From NCBI RefSeq assembly GCF_027579695.1, contig NC_083569.1:75120649-75184648 (forward strand): a stretch of 64,000 nucleotides of DNA. Direction: 5' to 3'. The position numbers were made by a program, and so were the translations under genes. The notes beneath the pieces are model-generated. The model saw nothing but the letters and a program-made list of their open reading frames with translations, was not told the origin of the DNA and ran no database searches. Shown here piece after piece: positions 11,275-20,696 of this stretch. This stretch comes from Neoarius graeffei (taxonomy: Eukaryota > Chordata > Actinopteri > Siluriformes > Ariidae). The stretch's first letter is position 1, and every line of letters begins with the position of its first letter.

Positions 11275-11862
11275 ATCCACACCAATGCCAGGTCAATATG
11301 CGAACTGGAGGGGGTCCATCTCGCTGTTCACCAGGTGTCGGAGGTGGGAGAGAACAATCCTCTCCATGATCTTCATTAGGTGAGGCGTTAAAGCTACTGG
11401 CCGAAAGTGATTGAGCTCCCTGGGGTGCGCTGTCTTGGGAACTGGAACCACACATGATGTTTTCCACAGAAGCGGAACTTTCTCCAGACTGAGGCTCAGG
11501 TTGAAAATGTACAGAAGAATCCCACAGAGCTGATCTGCACAGTCCTTAAGCAGTCAGGAGTTGATACCATCAGGGCCAGCAGCTTTCCTTGTCTTGATCC
11601 TCCTCAGCTCCTTCAACACCTGATCAGCTGTTATGGAGAGGCGAGGGGTGTAGCTGAGGTGTGAGTCCTGTAGAGTGAGGTCGGGGGTGGAGTGTGTGGA
11701 TTGGTCTGACAGGGATCGGAGGGGGGTGATGTGGTGTGAGGAGGGAGCTGTTGGTGTCAAAGGTATTATGGGGGGGTGGAGTGATATCACAGACCGGTCA
11801 GGACTATGGTGAGTGGGGGAGGGTGGGGTGGCACAGTCAAATCTGTTGAAAAAGAGATTCAA
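11275..11862 (-). pseudogene. LINE reverse transcriptase, N-terminal part
   Basis: The frame 11862-11554 ends in ELRRIKTRKAAGPDGINS, the RT0/motif-1 block of CR1/L2/Rex1 elements. Translation continues leftward after a stop to about 11275, covering the VPVPK block, and then breaks off before the catalytic motifs A and B. The deletion joins the RT to the 3' tail, so the copy was dead on arrival or deleted later. Confidence 0.7.
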
Positions 11863-11943
11863 CTCATTTGCCCAGTCTTGGCCCCCAGATACAGGGCCCC
11901 TCCCACTGTCCTTTGTGTGGCCAGAGATGGTTTTCAGGCCTCT

Positions 11944-12912
11944 TCATACCTCTCCGGTGTTGCTCCCCTTGAGGTGCTCCTCCAGCTTCCTCCTGTAGCT
12001 GTCCTTGCCTCTCCTTATCCCCCTCTTCAGCTCCCTCTGCACTCTCCTCATCTCCTCCTTGTTGCCAGATTTAAAAACCCTCTTCTCGTTTAATAGGGCT
12101 TTTAGTTCAGAGGTCACCCAGGGTTTATTGTTGGGAAAACACCATACCTTCCTGACTGGCACAGTGTTTTCAACACAGAAATTAATGTAATCCGTGATGC
12201 AGGTTGTCAGGCTATCAATGTCATTGCCGTGAGGTTCACACAACACATCCCAGTCCGTGGTGTCAAAGCAGTCCCTCAGTGTCATACTGGTCTCCTCAGA
12301 CCAGCTCCTTACATACCTCTTGGTGGGTGGTTGTTCACCATAGGTATGTATGTAGGGGACAAGTGAACCAGACTGTGGTCAGAATGGCCCAGCGGGGGGA
12401 GGGGTGATGAACTATATGCGTCCTTGGTGTTCACATACATTAAATCCAAAGTTCTCTTGTCTCTGGTGTGGCATTTCACATACTGAGTGAAGGTTGGGAG
12501 AGTGGAAGACAGGGAAGCATGATTGAAGTCACCGGAGATTAGTAGCAGGGACTGGGGGTGCGATGTCTGAAGCTTTGACACTGTAGTGTGTAAGAGCTCA
12601 CAGGCTGCAGCAGCATCGGCCGCAGGGGGGACGTACACAGTTATTGCGATAACATGCGAGAATTCCCTCGGGAGGTAATATGGCCGAATGCTAACCGCTA
12701 GCAGTTCAATGTTTTTACTGCAATACTGCTCCTTTACCCTGATGTGCCCCAGGTTACACCATCTGTCATTCACAAACATCGCTATACCCCATCCTTTCCT
12801 CTTACCACTCTCCTTCGCTTTCCTGTCCGCTCTCACGAGTTGAAATCCGTCCAGAGTGATGTGTGAGTCCGGTGAGAGTTCATTCAGCCAAGTCTCTGTG
12901 AAGCACATAAGG
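11944..12912 (-). pseudogene. LINE endonuclease, C-terminal part, and linker
   Basis: The frame 12912-12309 has the endonuclease catalytic blocks: SLMCFTETWLNELSPDSH, KGWGIAMFVNDRWC, the LLLISGDFNHASL motif (GDFNHA) and GHSDHSLVHL (SDH). The next frame (12285-11944) is a basic linker (RRVQRELKRGIRRGKDSY). The N-terminal end of the endonuclease is found beyond the Ty3 element at 17805-18227. Confidence 0.75.
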
Positions 12913-12916
12913 CTAC

Positions 12917-13220
12917 TGTAGCAATCCCTGATGTGGGTGGAGCATAGAAGCATGGCAGGCGGGAGTTCATGTTCACACAGACACTTTATTTTGCTATCTA
13001 TCATCAGCTTTTCAGCTTCTCTCACTCACACAGTCTCACACACGTGTCCTGGCCGGGGGCGAGCCTCTTCTCTGCTCTCCCCCTCCTTTTATCCTCCATC
13101 CCTGCAACAAACAAACATACCCACGTTAATTGACACAAGGTGTAATGACTTAGCCACTTACCTTCCCTGACCCCGCCCTCCATTCACAGACTGCTGCTTG
13201 GCCACGCCCCCGCTGCCACA
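12917..13220 (-). repeat. 3' LTR of the 12.9-17.8 kb Ty3 element
   Basis: Starts TGTAGCAATCC and ends GCTGCCACA. In element orientation it has a TATA-like GGATAAAAGG and an AATAAAG. Its last bases (CACGCCCCCGCTGCCACA) match those of the 3.2-6.3 kb element's LTRs, while the rest differs, marking a sister subfamily. Confidence 0.85.
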
Positions 13221-13548
13221 TACCCCCACCGCCCGACTCAGGCCGGGGAGCCATCCGGCCTGAAGCCAACTCCCCCCCCCCCCCCCCCCCCCCCCGACGG
13301 GACAGGAAGTCCGCCACCCCCATCTGTGCCCCCGGCCTGTGGATCACCTCAAACTTAAATGGCTGGAGAGCGAGATACCAATGAGTGATCCGCACATTGG
13401 CATCCTTCATGTGGTGGAGCCACTGGAGGGGTGCGTGGTCCGAACAGAGAGTGAAAGGGCACCCCAGCAGGTAGTATCGGAGGGCGAGGACTGCCCACTT
13501 GATGGCCAGACACTCCTTTTCAATTGTGCTGTACTTGCTTTCGCGCAT
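13150..13548 (-). pseudogene. Ty3 RNase H
   Basis: Begins with KYSTIEKECLAIKWAVLALR and continues with PFTLCSDHAPLQWLHHMKD and HRPGAQMGVADFLSRR, the RNase H blocks with their acidic residues. A run of 24 C (13272-13295) then encodes a poly-Gly tail leading into the LTR. It is the last pol domain; the frame is separated from the RT by one stop near 13550. Confidence 0.8.
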
Positions 13549-13557
13549 CGATAGCTT

Positions 13558-14676
13558 TCAGCTGATGTACAGCACGGGGCGCTCCTCACCGTCCACCTCC
13601 TGGGACAAAACGGCCCCCAGCCCTCTGTCCGATGCATCAGTCTGCAAAATAAAGGGGGGGGAGAAGTCAGGGGAGTGTAAAAGTGGCCCCCCACACAGTG
13701 CAGCTTTTACCTCAGAGAAGGCCTGTTGGCACTGCTCTGTCCACTGGACTGGATCTGGAGCCCCCATTTTAGTGAGGTTGGTTAGCGGGCTGGTGACGTC
13801 CGAATAGTTAGGTAGAAACCTACGATAATAGCCAGCCAGCCCCAGGAACTGCCTCACCTCCTTTTTGGTCTTGGGCCTCGGGCAGGCCGCAATCACTGCA
13901 GTCTTGTTAATTTGGGGATGCACCTGCCCATGACCCAAGTGGAACCCCAGATACCGTACTTCCACCCGCCCAATTGCACACTTTTTTGGGTTAGCTGTGA
14001 GGCCCGCCCGCCTCAGCGACTTTAGAACGGCCCTCAGGTGTTCCAAGTGCCACGGCCAATCATAACTGTAGATAATAATGTCATCTAGATAGGCAGCCGC
14101 ATAGGCAGCATGAGGGCAGAGGACCCTGTCCATAAGCTGCTGGAATGTAGCGGGTGCCCCAAACAACCCAAAAGGGAGCGTGACAAATTGATGTAAACCA
14201 AATGGTCTGGAAAAGGCCGTTTTCTCTCGGGATAGAGGAGTCAAGGGGATCTGCCAATATCCCTTTGTTAGATCCAGTGTCGAATAAAAGCGAGCAGCAC
14301 CTAACCGATCAAGCAACTCATCAACGCGAGGTATTGGGTAAGCGTCAAATTTAGACACCGCGTTTACCTTTCTATAGTCCACACAGAACCGGACCAACCC
14401 ATTGGTCTTGGGAACCAGGACCACTGGGCTGCTCCAGTCACTGTGGGACTCCTTGATTATGCCCATTTCGAGCATGGCCTTGAGTTCGTCCCGAACCACC
14501 TCTTTCTTGTGTTCGGGCAAGTGGTAAGGGCGGCTACGCACTACCACCCTGGGGGCGTTTTGATGTGGTGCTCTATGAGGTGGGTATGACCCGGAAGGGG
14601 CGAGAACACGTTGGAAAATTCCTTCTGCACCTTGGCTACCTCCATGAGTTGGGTCGGTGAGAGGTGGTCTCCACAA
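13558..14676 (-). pseudogene. Ty3 reverse transcriptase
   Basis: A 372-residue open frame. From about residue 60 it is a full RT: MLEMGIIKESHSDWSSPVVL, RFCVDYRKVNAVSKFDAYP, motif A (YSTLDLTKGYWQIPL), the LPFGLFGAPATFQ block, and motif C as AAYLDDIIIYS with the LDD pair intact. The connection (RQFLGLAGYYRRFLPNYSDV) and the start of RNase H (ILQTDASDRGLGAVLSQ) follow. It would copy element RNA into cDNA. The 5' part is frameshifted relative to the 14541-14954 frame. Confidence 0.85.
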
Positions 14677-14954
14677 GGGACCAGAGTGGTCTGAGATGTT
14701 ATCTTTTTTACCTCCGGCCCCAGCTCCACCTTCTCTGGGACTACCAACACCAACGCCACGGGGACCCCCTCATTCCAGCGTTTTAAAAGGTTGAGGTGGT
14801 AGACTTGCAGTGCCCCACCCCTATCCTTTCGCTTCACCTCATAGTCGACGTCCCCGACTCGCCGTGTGACCTCGAAGGGCCCTTGCCACTTGGCGACTAA
14901 TTTAGAACTCGACGTGGGCAATAATACGAGCACTTTGTCTCCCGGCGTGAACAC
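14541..14954 (-). pseudogene. Integrase C-terminal GPY-like module and RT lead-in
   Basis: The frame starts FTPGDKVLVLLPTSSSKLVA and continues KWQGPFEVTRRVGDVDYEV, the GPF/Y module that ends Ty3 integrases. Without a stop it runs into VQKEFSNVFSPLPGHTHLIE, the first RT block. This direct integrase-to-RT junction is the clearest evidence for the Gmr1-like order. Confidence 0.8.
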
Positions 14955-14959
14955 TCAAA

Positions 14960-15830
14960 GGCGCGTGCCCCTGTCATACAGCCGACTTTGATGTTCTTGT
15001 GCCTGCCGCAAATTCTCCTGGGTTAGGTGCGTGAGGGTGTGGAGTTTTGCACGCAGGTCAAGAACGTACTGAATTTAATTTTTACTCGATGAAGGTCCCT
15101 CCTCCCAATTTACCCGCAGCACATCCAGAATGCCACGCGGCTTGCGCCCATATAATAATTCAAAGGGAGAAAACCCTGTGGAGGCTTGCGGGACCTCTCA
15201 TACTGCGAACAACAGGGGTTCGAGCCACTTATCCCAATTACGTGCATCTTCACTAACGAATTTCCAGATTATGTTTTTGAGTGTCTGGTTGAATTGCTCT
15301 AATCCATCTGTTTGTGTGTGATGTACACTGGTGTGGATAGACTTAATCCCCAGTAACCCATACAGCTCGCGCAGTGTGACATAAACGAGGTGCCTTGGTC
15401 TGTCAGGATTTCTTTCTGAATCCTGACCCGGGAGATAAAGCGGAAGAGCGCTTCCGCAATACTGCGTGCTGAGATATTGTGGAGAGGCACTGCTTACGGA
15501 TATCGCGTTGCATAGTCCACTAGAACTAAAATAAAGTGATATCCCCATGCTGACCGATCTAATGGCCCGACGAGATCCATCCCAATTCACTCAAACGGGG
15601 TCTCGATTAGAGGCAGAGGGCGCAACAGCGCTTTTGGAGTGGCCGTGGGATTTACTAATTGGCATTCATGGCACGCTGCACACCACCGACGGACATCCCC
15701 GCGAATCCCTGGCCAGTAGAACCAGGCCATTATTTGGGCTAGTGTTTTGTCTCGCCCCAAGTGTCCAGCCATGGGATTAAAGTGAGCTGCATGGAATAGG
15801 AGTTCCCTGTGGCTCTTTGGGATTAACAAC
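14960..15830 (-). pseudogene. Ty3 integrase
   Basis: Frames 16603-15587 (its end), 15590-15198 and traces to 14960 give the zinc domain (HFNPMAGHLGRD to WCAACHECQ) and a DDE core with ILTDQGTSFMS. The Glu region reads GLEQFNQTLKN where the sister copy has GLVERFNRTLK, so the catalytic Glu is present but its neighbours are altered by an indel. Stops occur near 15590 and 15490. Confidence 0.75.
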
Positions 15831-15839
15831 TGGGTTACT

Positions 15840-16603
15840 TGTTCCTTAGTTTGAGTGTCCTGCATCACTCGGTACAATCTATCTTTAATAATGGCAAAAT
15901 AGGGGAAGGCTGGTGCCGCGCTTGGCTGAAGAGTTTGACCATCGATTACTCTCACTTGGTCAAATGCATGCCGCAGAGTCTCATCTCGCAACTGCTCTAA
16001 CAGGAAATCCCCAAGAGAATCCCCGAGAGAGGGAGGAGGAACGGGGTGCTCCTCACTCTGACACGGTGTTGATGTAGACGACTCTGTGACAGCTTCTCCA
16101 GCCAATGCCACACCAGGATCTTCCCGTGACCTACTAGGGCAGGACCCACTATGTGTTAAATACTCCATTAGTTCTTTAAATCCCAGCCAATCAGTACCCA
16201 AGATCGAGTGGGTAAGACGAGGACTAACCGCCGCCTTCATTCTATGCGTTTGGCCCCGGAATAGAATATGGACAGACACTAGAGGGTAATGGTGAACATC
16301 CCCGTGCACACACAACACCTTCACCGCTTGTGCTCCCCCCAATGCCTCACCTTGCACCAGGCATTGGTGAATTGAGGTCTGATTACAACCGGAATCCACC
16401 AAAGCGTGATATGTATCCCCTTGAATACTCACCGGTATGCGATATGTTTCGGCCTGATCGGGGGCGGTTTCTGGCACGTCGGGGATCCGGATGACAGCCC
16501 CCACCTCCCTTGCGGAGCCCTGACTCTGGAGATGCTCTGATTCCCCACCGCGCCAGCACACCAGCCCAGGCTTTCCCTCTGCCTTCTGTGTTATGGGTGT
16601 CAC
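15840..16603 (-). pseudogene. Ty3 protease and integrase lead-in
   Basis: A degenerate knuckle (VCWRGGESEHLQSQ, with CxxC reduced to CxxG) is followed by the retropepsin loop ALVDSGCNQTSIHQ with an intact DSG triad and a second block SILGTDWLGFKEL. The frame then enters integrase without an RT between. Confidence 0.75.
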
Positions 16604-16829
16604 TCACCTGAGGGGGAGACAACACAGACACAGAAGAGGGAGATGGGAGGACACCACGGGTGTGACGGGCCGGCTGGGGAGGAGCCAGCCACCGCCTTCG
16701 TGGCAGGGGAATGGGGTGGAGAGGGGGACAAGAGACAGGAGAGAGAGAGGGAAAAGAGAAGCGAGGGGAGACGCCTCATCTGCCTGCCATTGGAGCCGCC
16801 TCCAGATGCTCCTCCACCAGCTTGATGGC

Positions 16830-17465
16830 TCATTCCAGCGATGCCAGGTGGTGACACTGGACCCGTTCCACCATTCCTTCCGGAAGTTGAGAGATGAACT
16901 GCTCCAGTGCCACCAGATCGATGATCTCATCGGCGTCGCGGTCTTCAGCCCTCAGCCACCGCCGGCAGGCGTCCCGGAGTTGTTGGCCGAATGCAAACGG
17001 CCGGCCGACCTCCTCCAGTGCCAGCGTCTGGAAGCGCTGACGATGTTGCTCCGGGGAGCGGCTGAGCCGCTGCAGAACGGCTTTCTTGAGGTCAGCATAA
17101 ACCAGCCGGCTGTCAGCAGGGAGCTGCTGCGCTGCGAGCTGCGCCTTGCCAGTCAGGAGCGGGAGGAGGCGCGCTGCGCGCTGCTCCAGTGGCCACCCCC
17201 ATGCCTCGGCTGCTTGCTCAAAGAGAGCAAGGAATGCTTCCGGATCGTCCTGCGGTCCCATCTTCGTGAGGGTGGCGGCAGCGGTGGCCGGCGGCCCTGC
17301 TGACGTGAGCAGGTGCTGGAACGCCTGACGAGCTTCCTGCTGGGCCAGCATCAAGGCTTTGAAGCGCTGCTGCTGCTCCTTCCAGAGGGTGATCAGCGCT
17401 TGATGCTGGTTCTGCTGGGCAGTAGCAAGGGCAAGGATGAGCTCTTCGAACGGGGAGGACTCCAT
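16830..17465 (-). pseudogene. Ty3 gag
   Basis: Starts at the ATG complementary to 17465-17463 (MESSPFEELILALATAQQ), 20 bp from the primer-binding site. A Gln-rich coiled stretch is followed by GPQDDPEAFLALFEQAA and a SCAN-like capsid segment (FGQQLRDACRRWLRAE, LEQFISQLPEG). The frame is open for about 210 residues before shifting ahead of the zinc knuckle region. Confidence 0.8.
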
Positions 17466-17485
17466 GGGGTGGTTCCCTTCTGTGC

Positions 17486-17503
17486 TCCCGGGTTTCGGCA
17501 CCA
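17486..17503 (-). promoter_or_regulatory. Primer-binding site, tRNA-Phe type
   Basis: The complement reads TGGTGCCGAAACCCGGGA, 18 nt fully matching the 3' end of vertebrate tRNA-Phe, one base inside the 5' LTR. Confidence 0.85.
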
Positions 17504-17504
17504 C

Positions 17505-17804
17505 TGTAGCAATCCCTGATGTGGGTGAAGCACAGAAGCACGGCAGGCAAGAGTTCGTGTTCACACAGACACTTTATTTTGCTATCTATCATCAGCTTTT
17601 CAGCTTCTCTCACTCACACAGTCACACACACGTGTCCTGGCTGGGGGCGAGCCTCTTCTCTGCTCTCCCCCTCCTTTTATCCTCCATCCCTGCAACAAAC
17701 AAACATATGTTAATTGACACCAGGTGTAATGACTTAGCCACTTATCTTCCCTGACCCCATCCTCCATTCACAGACTGCTGCTTGGCCACGCCCCCGCTGC
17801 CACA
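17505..17804 (-). repeat. 5' LTR of the 12.9-17.8 kb Ty3 element
   Basis: Direct repeat of 12917-13220 with few differences, mainly a short indel around 17705. It ends CCACA next to the GCTAC duplication. Confidence 0.85.
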
Positions 17805-18227
17805 GCTACACTCCCGGTACTCCCTCTGCAGCCTGGTTAGCGCCGTTAGCTCATCCATCTTATTAGGGAGAGATCTTACGTTTCCCATGATGACAGACGG
17901 TATACATGATTTATACCGTCTTTTCTTCTCCCGGCATTTCATTTCAGCTCTGCATCCCCTTCTCCTTCTCCTTAATTCCGCGGGGATCACCGGTCTTTCC
18001 ACGGGGAGTACCTTGGTGTTGCGCAGTGCTAACAGCTGCTCCCGAGTGTAGACAATGGAGCTGTGGCTGAAAGGGTCCACTGATGCTGATTTAAATAGCC
18101 CCAGAAAGAAAAAGAGAAAAATACAAATGCACAGTCTCACGAGTAGTACATCCCGAGGTGCACAATTCCGACTGAGACTAGTGCAGAAAGAAACAAGAGA
18201 AAAGTACAAAAATATACCAAAACACAA
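17805..18227 (-). pseudogene. LINE endonuclease, N-terminal part
   Basis: Minus-strand frame with a hydrophobic start, a basic RRRRRGCRAEMKCREKK segment, and PSVIMGNVRSLPNKMDELT, the first block of CR1/L2/Rex1 endonucleases. It runs to YREC at the Ty3 target duplication and resumes at 12912. Confidence 0.7.
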
Positions 18228-18244
18228 ACACGCTCGGAGCTACT

Positions 18245-18314
18245 GTAACTAGCTGCCACTCTTGCGGCGCCATCTTGGGATTAAGATGGCACCGCAAGAG
18301 TGTCAGCTAGTTAC
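18245..18314. repeat. 32-bp inverted repeat at the LINE 5' end
   Basis: Arms 18245-18276 and 18283-18314 are complementary at 30 of 32 positions, with a 6-base loop. The left arm is the LINE 5' end (AAGATGGCGCCGC in LINE orientation, which resembles a YY1 site); the right arm repeats it in the opposite direction and abuts BEL sequence. Confidence 0.85.
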
Positions 18315-18319
18315 ATTAA

Positions 18320-19179
18320 GAGTATTTACCAGGAATACACAGCATTTCTCTTTGAGATGATAAGCAAGGGGTATGCAGAGCAAATGCCCACTCAGCAGCT
18401 GAAAGGCAACAGTGGTAAGGTGTGGTACATACCTCATCATGGTGTACGTCATCCCAGGAAGAGGACCCTGTGGGTGGTGCTTGACTGTGGTGCAGCATTC
18501 AAAGGAATTTCATTGAATCAAGTTCTCTTGCAAGGCCCTAATCTCACAAGCACGTTGCTTGGAGTACTCTTGAGGTTCAGGCAGGAGCCAGTAGCAGTTA
18601 TGGGTGACCATATAGGCAATGTTCCATCAGGTCAAGGTGGCAGAAGAAGATAGAGACTTTCTACATTTTTTGTGGTGGCAGAACGGGGATTGAACCGAGG
18701 AGGTGGCAGAGTTTCGCATGACTTTTCATCTGTTTGGTGCTGCCTCCTCTCCGAGTTGTGCTGTCTTTGCTTTGAGGAAAACTGCAGATGATAATTGGTC
18801 TGAGTTTAGAGATGAGGTGATTCAAACCCTCAAAGAAAATTTCTCTGTGGATGATTGCCTTAAGAGTATGGCATCTGAAGAGGCAGCTGCTCATTTAGTC
18901 AAAGACCTTTTTGTTCTCTGTCAGAGGAGAGGCTTCACTCTAACGAAATGGATTAGAAACAAGCACACTGTCTTGCAAACCCTTGCTGAGGAGCATCGAG
19001 CCAAAGAATGGAAGGAGCTAGATCTGGATAGAGACAGCCTGCCTGTTGAAGGAGCTCTTGGGTTGTTGTGGTGTGCTGAAACAGACTCCTTTACATGCAA
19101 GGTGGAGGTGCAGCACAAGACGAGAGAATGCTGTCAGTGTCCAGTTCGGTGTATTACCCACTTGGGTTTCTGGCACTAG
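18320..19179 (+). pseudogene. BEL/Pao reverse transcriptase
   Basis: Three frames: 18300-18653 (YTAFLFEMISKGYAE, RTLWVVLDCGAAFKG, SLNQVLLQGPNLTSTLLGVL), a short shifted piece, and 18703-19179 (FHLFGAASSPSCAVFALRKT). The catalytic box reads NFSVDDCLKS: the usual Tyr of YVDD is Ser, while both Asp remain. Frameshifts lie near 18640 and 18700. The N-terminus of the palm was separated by the LINE insertion. Confidence 0.75.
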
Positions 19180-19800
19180 TGTTGTTACCTGCTAAGGTCA
19201 AGTTACAGGGGCTTTGCCAGAGAAACCTTGGGTGGGATGAGACTGTGCCCCAGAACATTTTGCATTGATGGACAAGGTGGTTGGTGGAACTGGATGCACT
19301 CTGAGTTTAAGATTTAAGGCATTGCTCAAACCATGGGCTTTGGACCCTGCATACATGTTCAGCTTCATTACTTTTCAGATGCAAGTGAATTGGGATATGG
19401 CACAGTCACCTACCTTAGAATGCAGAGTAGCGGCAATGACATTCATGTTGTATTCTTGATGGGCAAGGCCAGAGTAACACCTTTTAAAGGCCATCGCTAT
19501 TTCCTACTTGGAGCTGACTGCTGCTGTGCTTGATGTCCATATTGCCCTGATGTTGAAGAAAGAATTGAGGCTCCAGTTGCAAGACCAGTTTTCTGGACAG
19601 ACAGTACATCTGTACACAAATACATCAAGAATGAGGACAAGCATTTTCATATGTTTGTAGCAAACAGAGTCTCCACCATCGGGGAAGCCACAAGAACATC
19701 ACAGTGTCGATATATTGGCTCAAATGAGAATCCAGCTGATGATGCATCCAGAGGGAGGAGGGTTGGAAAGTTCATCAAGAACAACAGGTGGATAAAGAAG
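19180..19800 (+). pseudogene. BEL/Pao RNase H and downstream tether
   Basis: Fragments in different frames: HYFSDASELGYGTVTYLRM (the RNase H start of BEL elements), then FVANRVSTIGEATR and YIGSNENPADDASRG, the conserved end of this region. The reading is cut at 19804 by a SINE. No integrase follows. Confidence 0.7.
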
Positions 19801-19803
19801 AAA

Positions 19804-20147
19804 CTTTTATTTGTCACATGCACACTTCAAGCACAGTGAAATTCATCCTCTGCATTTAACCCATCTGAAGCAGTGAACACACACAGAGCAGTGGGCAGCC
19901 ACACCAGAGCGCCTGGGGAGCAGTCAGGGGTTAGGTACCTTGTTCAAGGGCACCTCAGCCCAAGGCCGCCCCACATCAACCTAACTGTATGTCTTTGGAT
20001 TGTGGGGGAAACCGGAGCACTCGGAGGAAACCCACGCAGACATGGGGAGAACATGCAAACTCCACACAGAAAGGCCCTCGCCGGCCACTGGGTTTGAACC
20101 CGGAACCTTCTTGCTGTGAGGTAACTGTGCTAACCACTGCACCACTC
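19804..20147 (-). repeat. SINE, tail type A
   Basis: Minus orientation. The head at the right has a B-box-like GGTTTGAACCC (one base off the usual GGTTCGA) and the core CCGGTTTCCCCCACA. The tail at the left ends in a complement of AATAAA. It is inserted in the end of the BEL element. Confidence 0.85.
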
Positions 20148-20408
20148 AAAGGCAACACAAGGCTCCTGGCCTCTGGGGAGTGTCTTGTAAACTTTCCCTG
20201 ATACGAAAGGTCTGGTGCACTCAGTGCATTTACAAACAAAGACCAGTGTTATTGACAGGCCCGTAGTAAAACTTTGTCTGTTACATGAGCTGATGGTTAA
20301 GAGGTTAATTTCATGCGTTTGTTGGTTGTTTTCACCACTGTATTATTTTTATGGTTCTTTGTTATGTAATGGGAGTTGGTATGTTATTCAACCCAGTTAG
20401 GGGCCGGT

Positions 20409-20696
20409 GTGTAAGAGCCATTTTTGTTATGTTTTGTGTTTATTATGGTGTTTTGCATAGGTGTATCCTGTAGGGGTCACTCTTGGAATAATTGATTGTA
20501 CAATATAGGTGGGAACCTTTGCCTCAGGTGACAAGTGTTGCTGGAGGGAAGGTGCACATGGTTTTTTGACCGCTTCACTTGACACACTATGCTGGGCGAG
20601 CGGGAGTTTTGTATTGGTGGTGAACTGTACTGCAGTAAATAAATGTATAATTTTAAGCATTTTATACTCTGTCAATCACTAGACATTACTTAACAG
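20409..20696 (+). repeat. Candidate 3' LTR of the BEL element
   Basis: Preceded by a purine-rich TTAGGGGCCGG, it begins TGTGTAAGAG and ends TTACTTAACA. It includes an AATAAATG signal at about 20638. No second copy exists in the window, so its LTR status rests on position and end bases only. Confidence 0.4.

Larger units (their letters stand above)
12917..17804 (-). mobile_element. Gmr1-like Ty3 retrotransposon, two LTRs, integrase before RT
   Basis: 4888 bp with LTRs at 12917-13220 and 17505-17804 and a perfect 5-bp duplication GCTAC (12912-12916 and 17805-17809). Minus-strand order: primer-binding site, gag, protease, integrase, GPY-like module, RT, RNase H, LTR. Placing integrase upstream of RT is the rearrangement known for the Gmr1 group of deuterostome Ty3 elements; other Ty3 elements have RT and RNase H first. 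All domains are present but several frameshifts and stops make this copy inactive. Confidence 0.85.
11100..18282 (-). mobile_element. CR1/L2/Rex1-type LINE, internally deleted, split by a Ty3 element
   Basis: Minus strand. The 5' end is at about 18276 and the endonuclease spans 18227-17820 and, beyond the inserted element, 12912-12300. A linker (12285-11944) and the RT start (11862-11275) follow. The RT is then cut off and joins the 3' untranslated end, which has CCCCGATGTGGGATGAATAAAG and a short (TAATC)n tail (11110-11140), features of this LINE group. The core RT (xxDD) is missing. It lies inside the BEL element and is itself split by the element at 12917-17804 with a GCTAC duplication. 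Confidence 0.75.
7805..20696 (+). mobile_element. Decayed BEL/Pao retrotransposon with nested insertions
   Basis: On the plus strand: gag (7827-9165), zinc knuckle (about 9400-9475), protease (9540-9905), linker to RT (10655-11068), RT (18320-18900) and RNase H/tether (18900-19800). Two foreign blocks split it: a foldback element (9948-10656) and a LINE carrying a Ty3 element (about 11100-18314). No 5' LTR is visible at 7.8 kb; a candidate 3' LTR lies at 20409-20696. No convincing integrase is left. Frameshifts and stops are frequent, so it is a fossil. Confidence 0.75.

Noticed and set aside
20409..20696. Solo LTR of a separate retrovirus-like element
   Set aside because: Position directly downstream of the BEL remnant and the BEL-type end bases make the BEL 3' LTR the simpler reading; without a second copy neither is proven.
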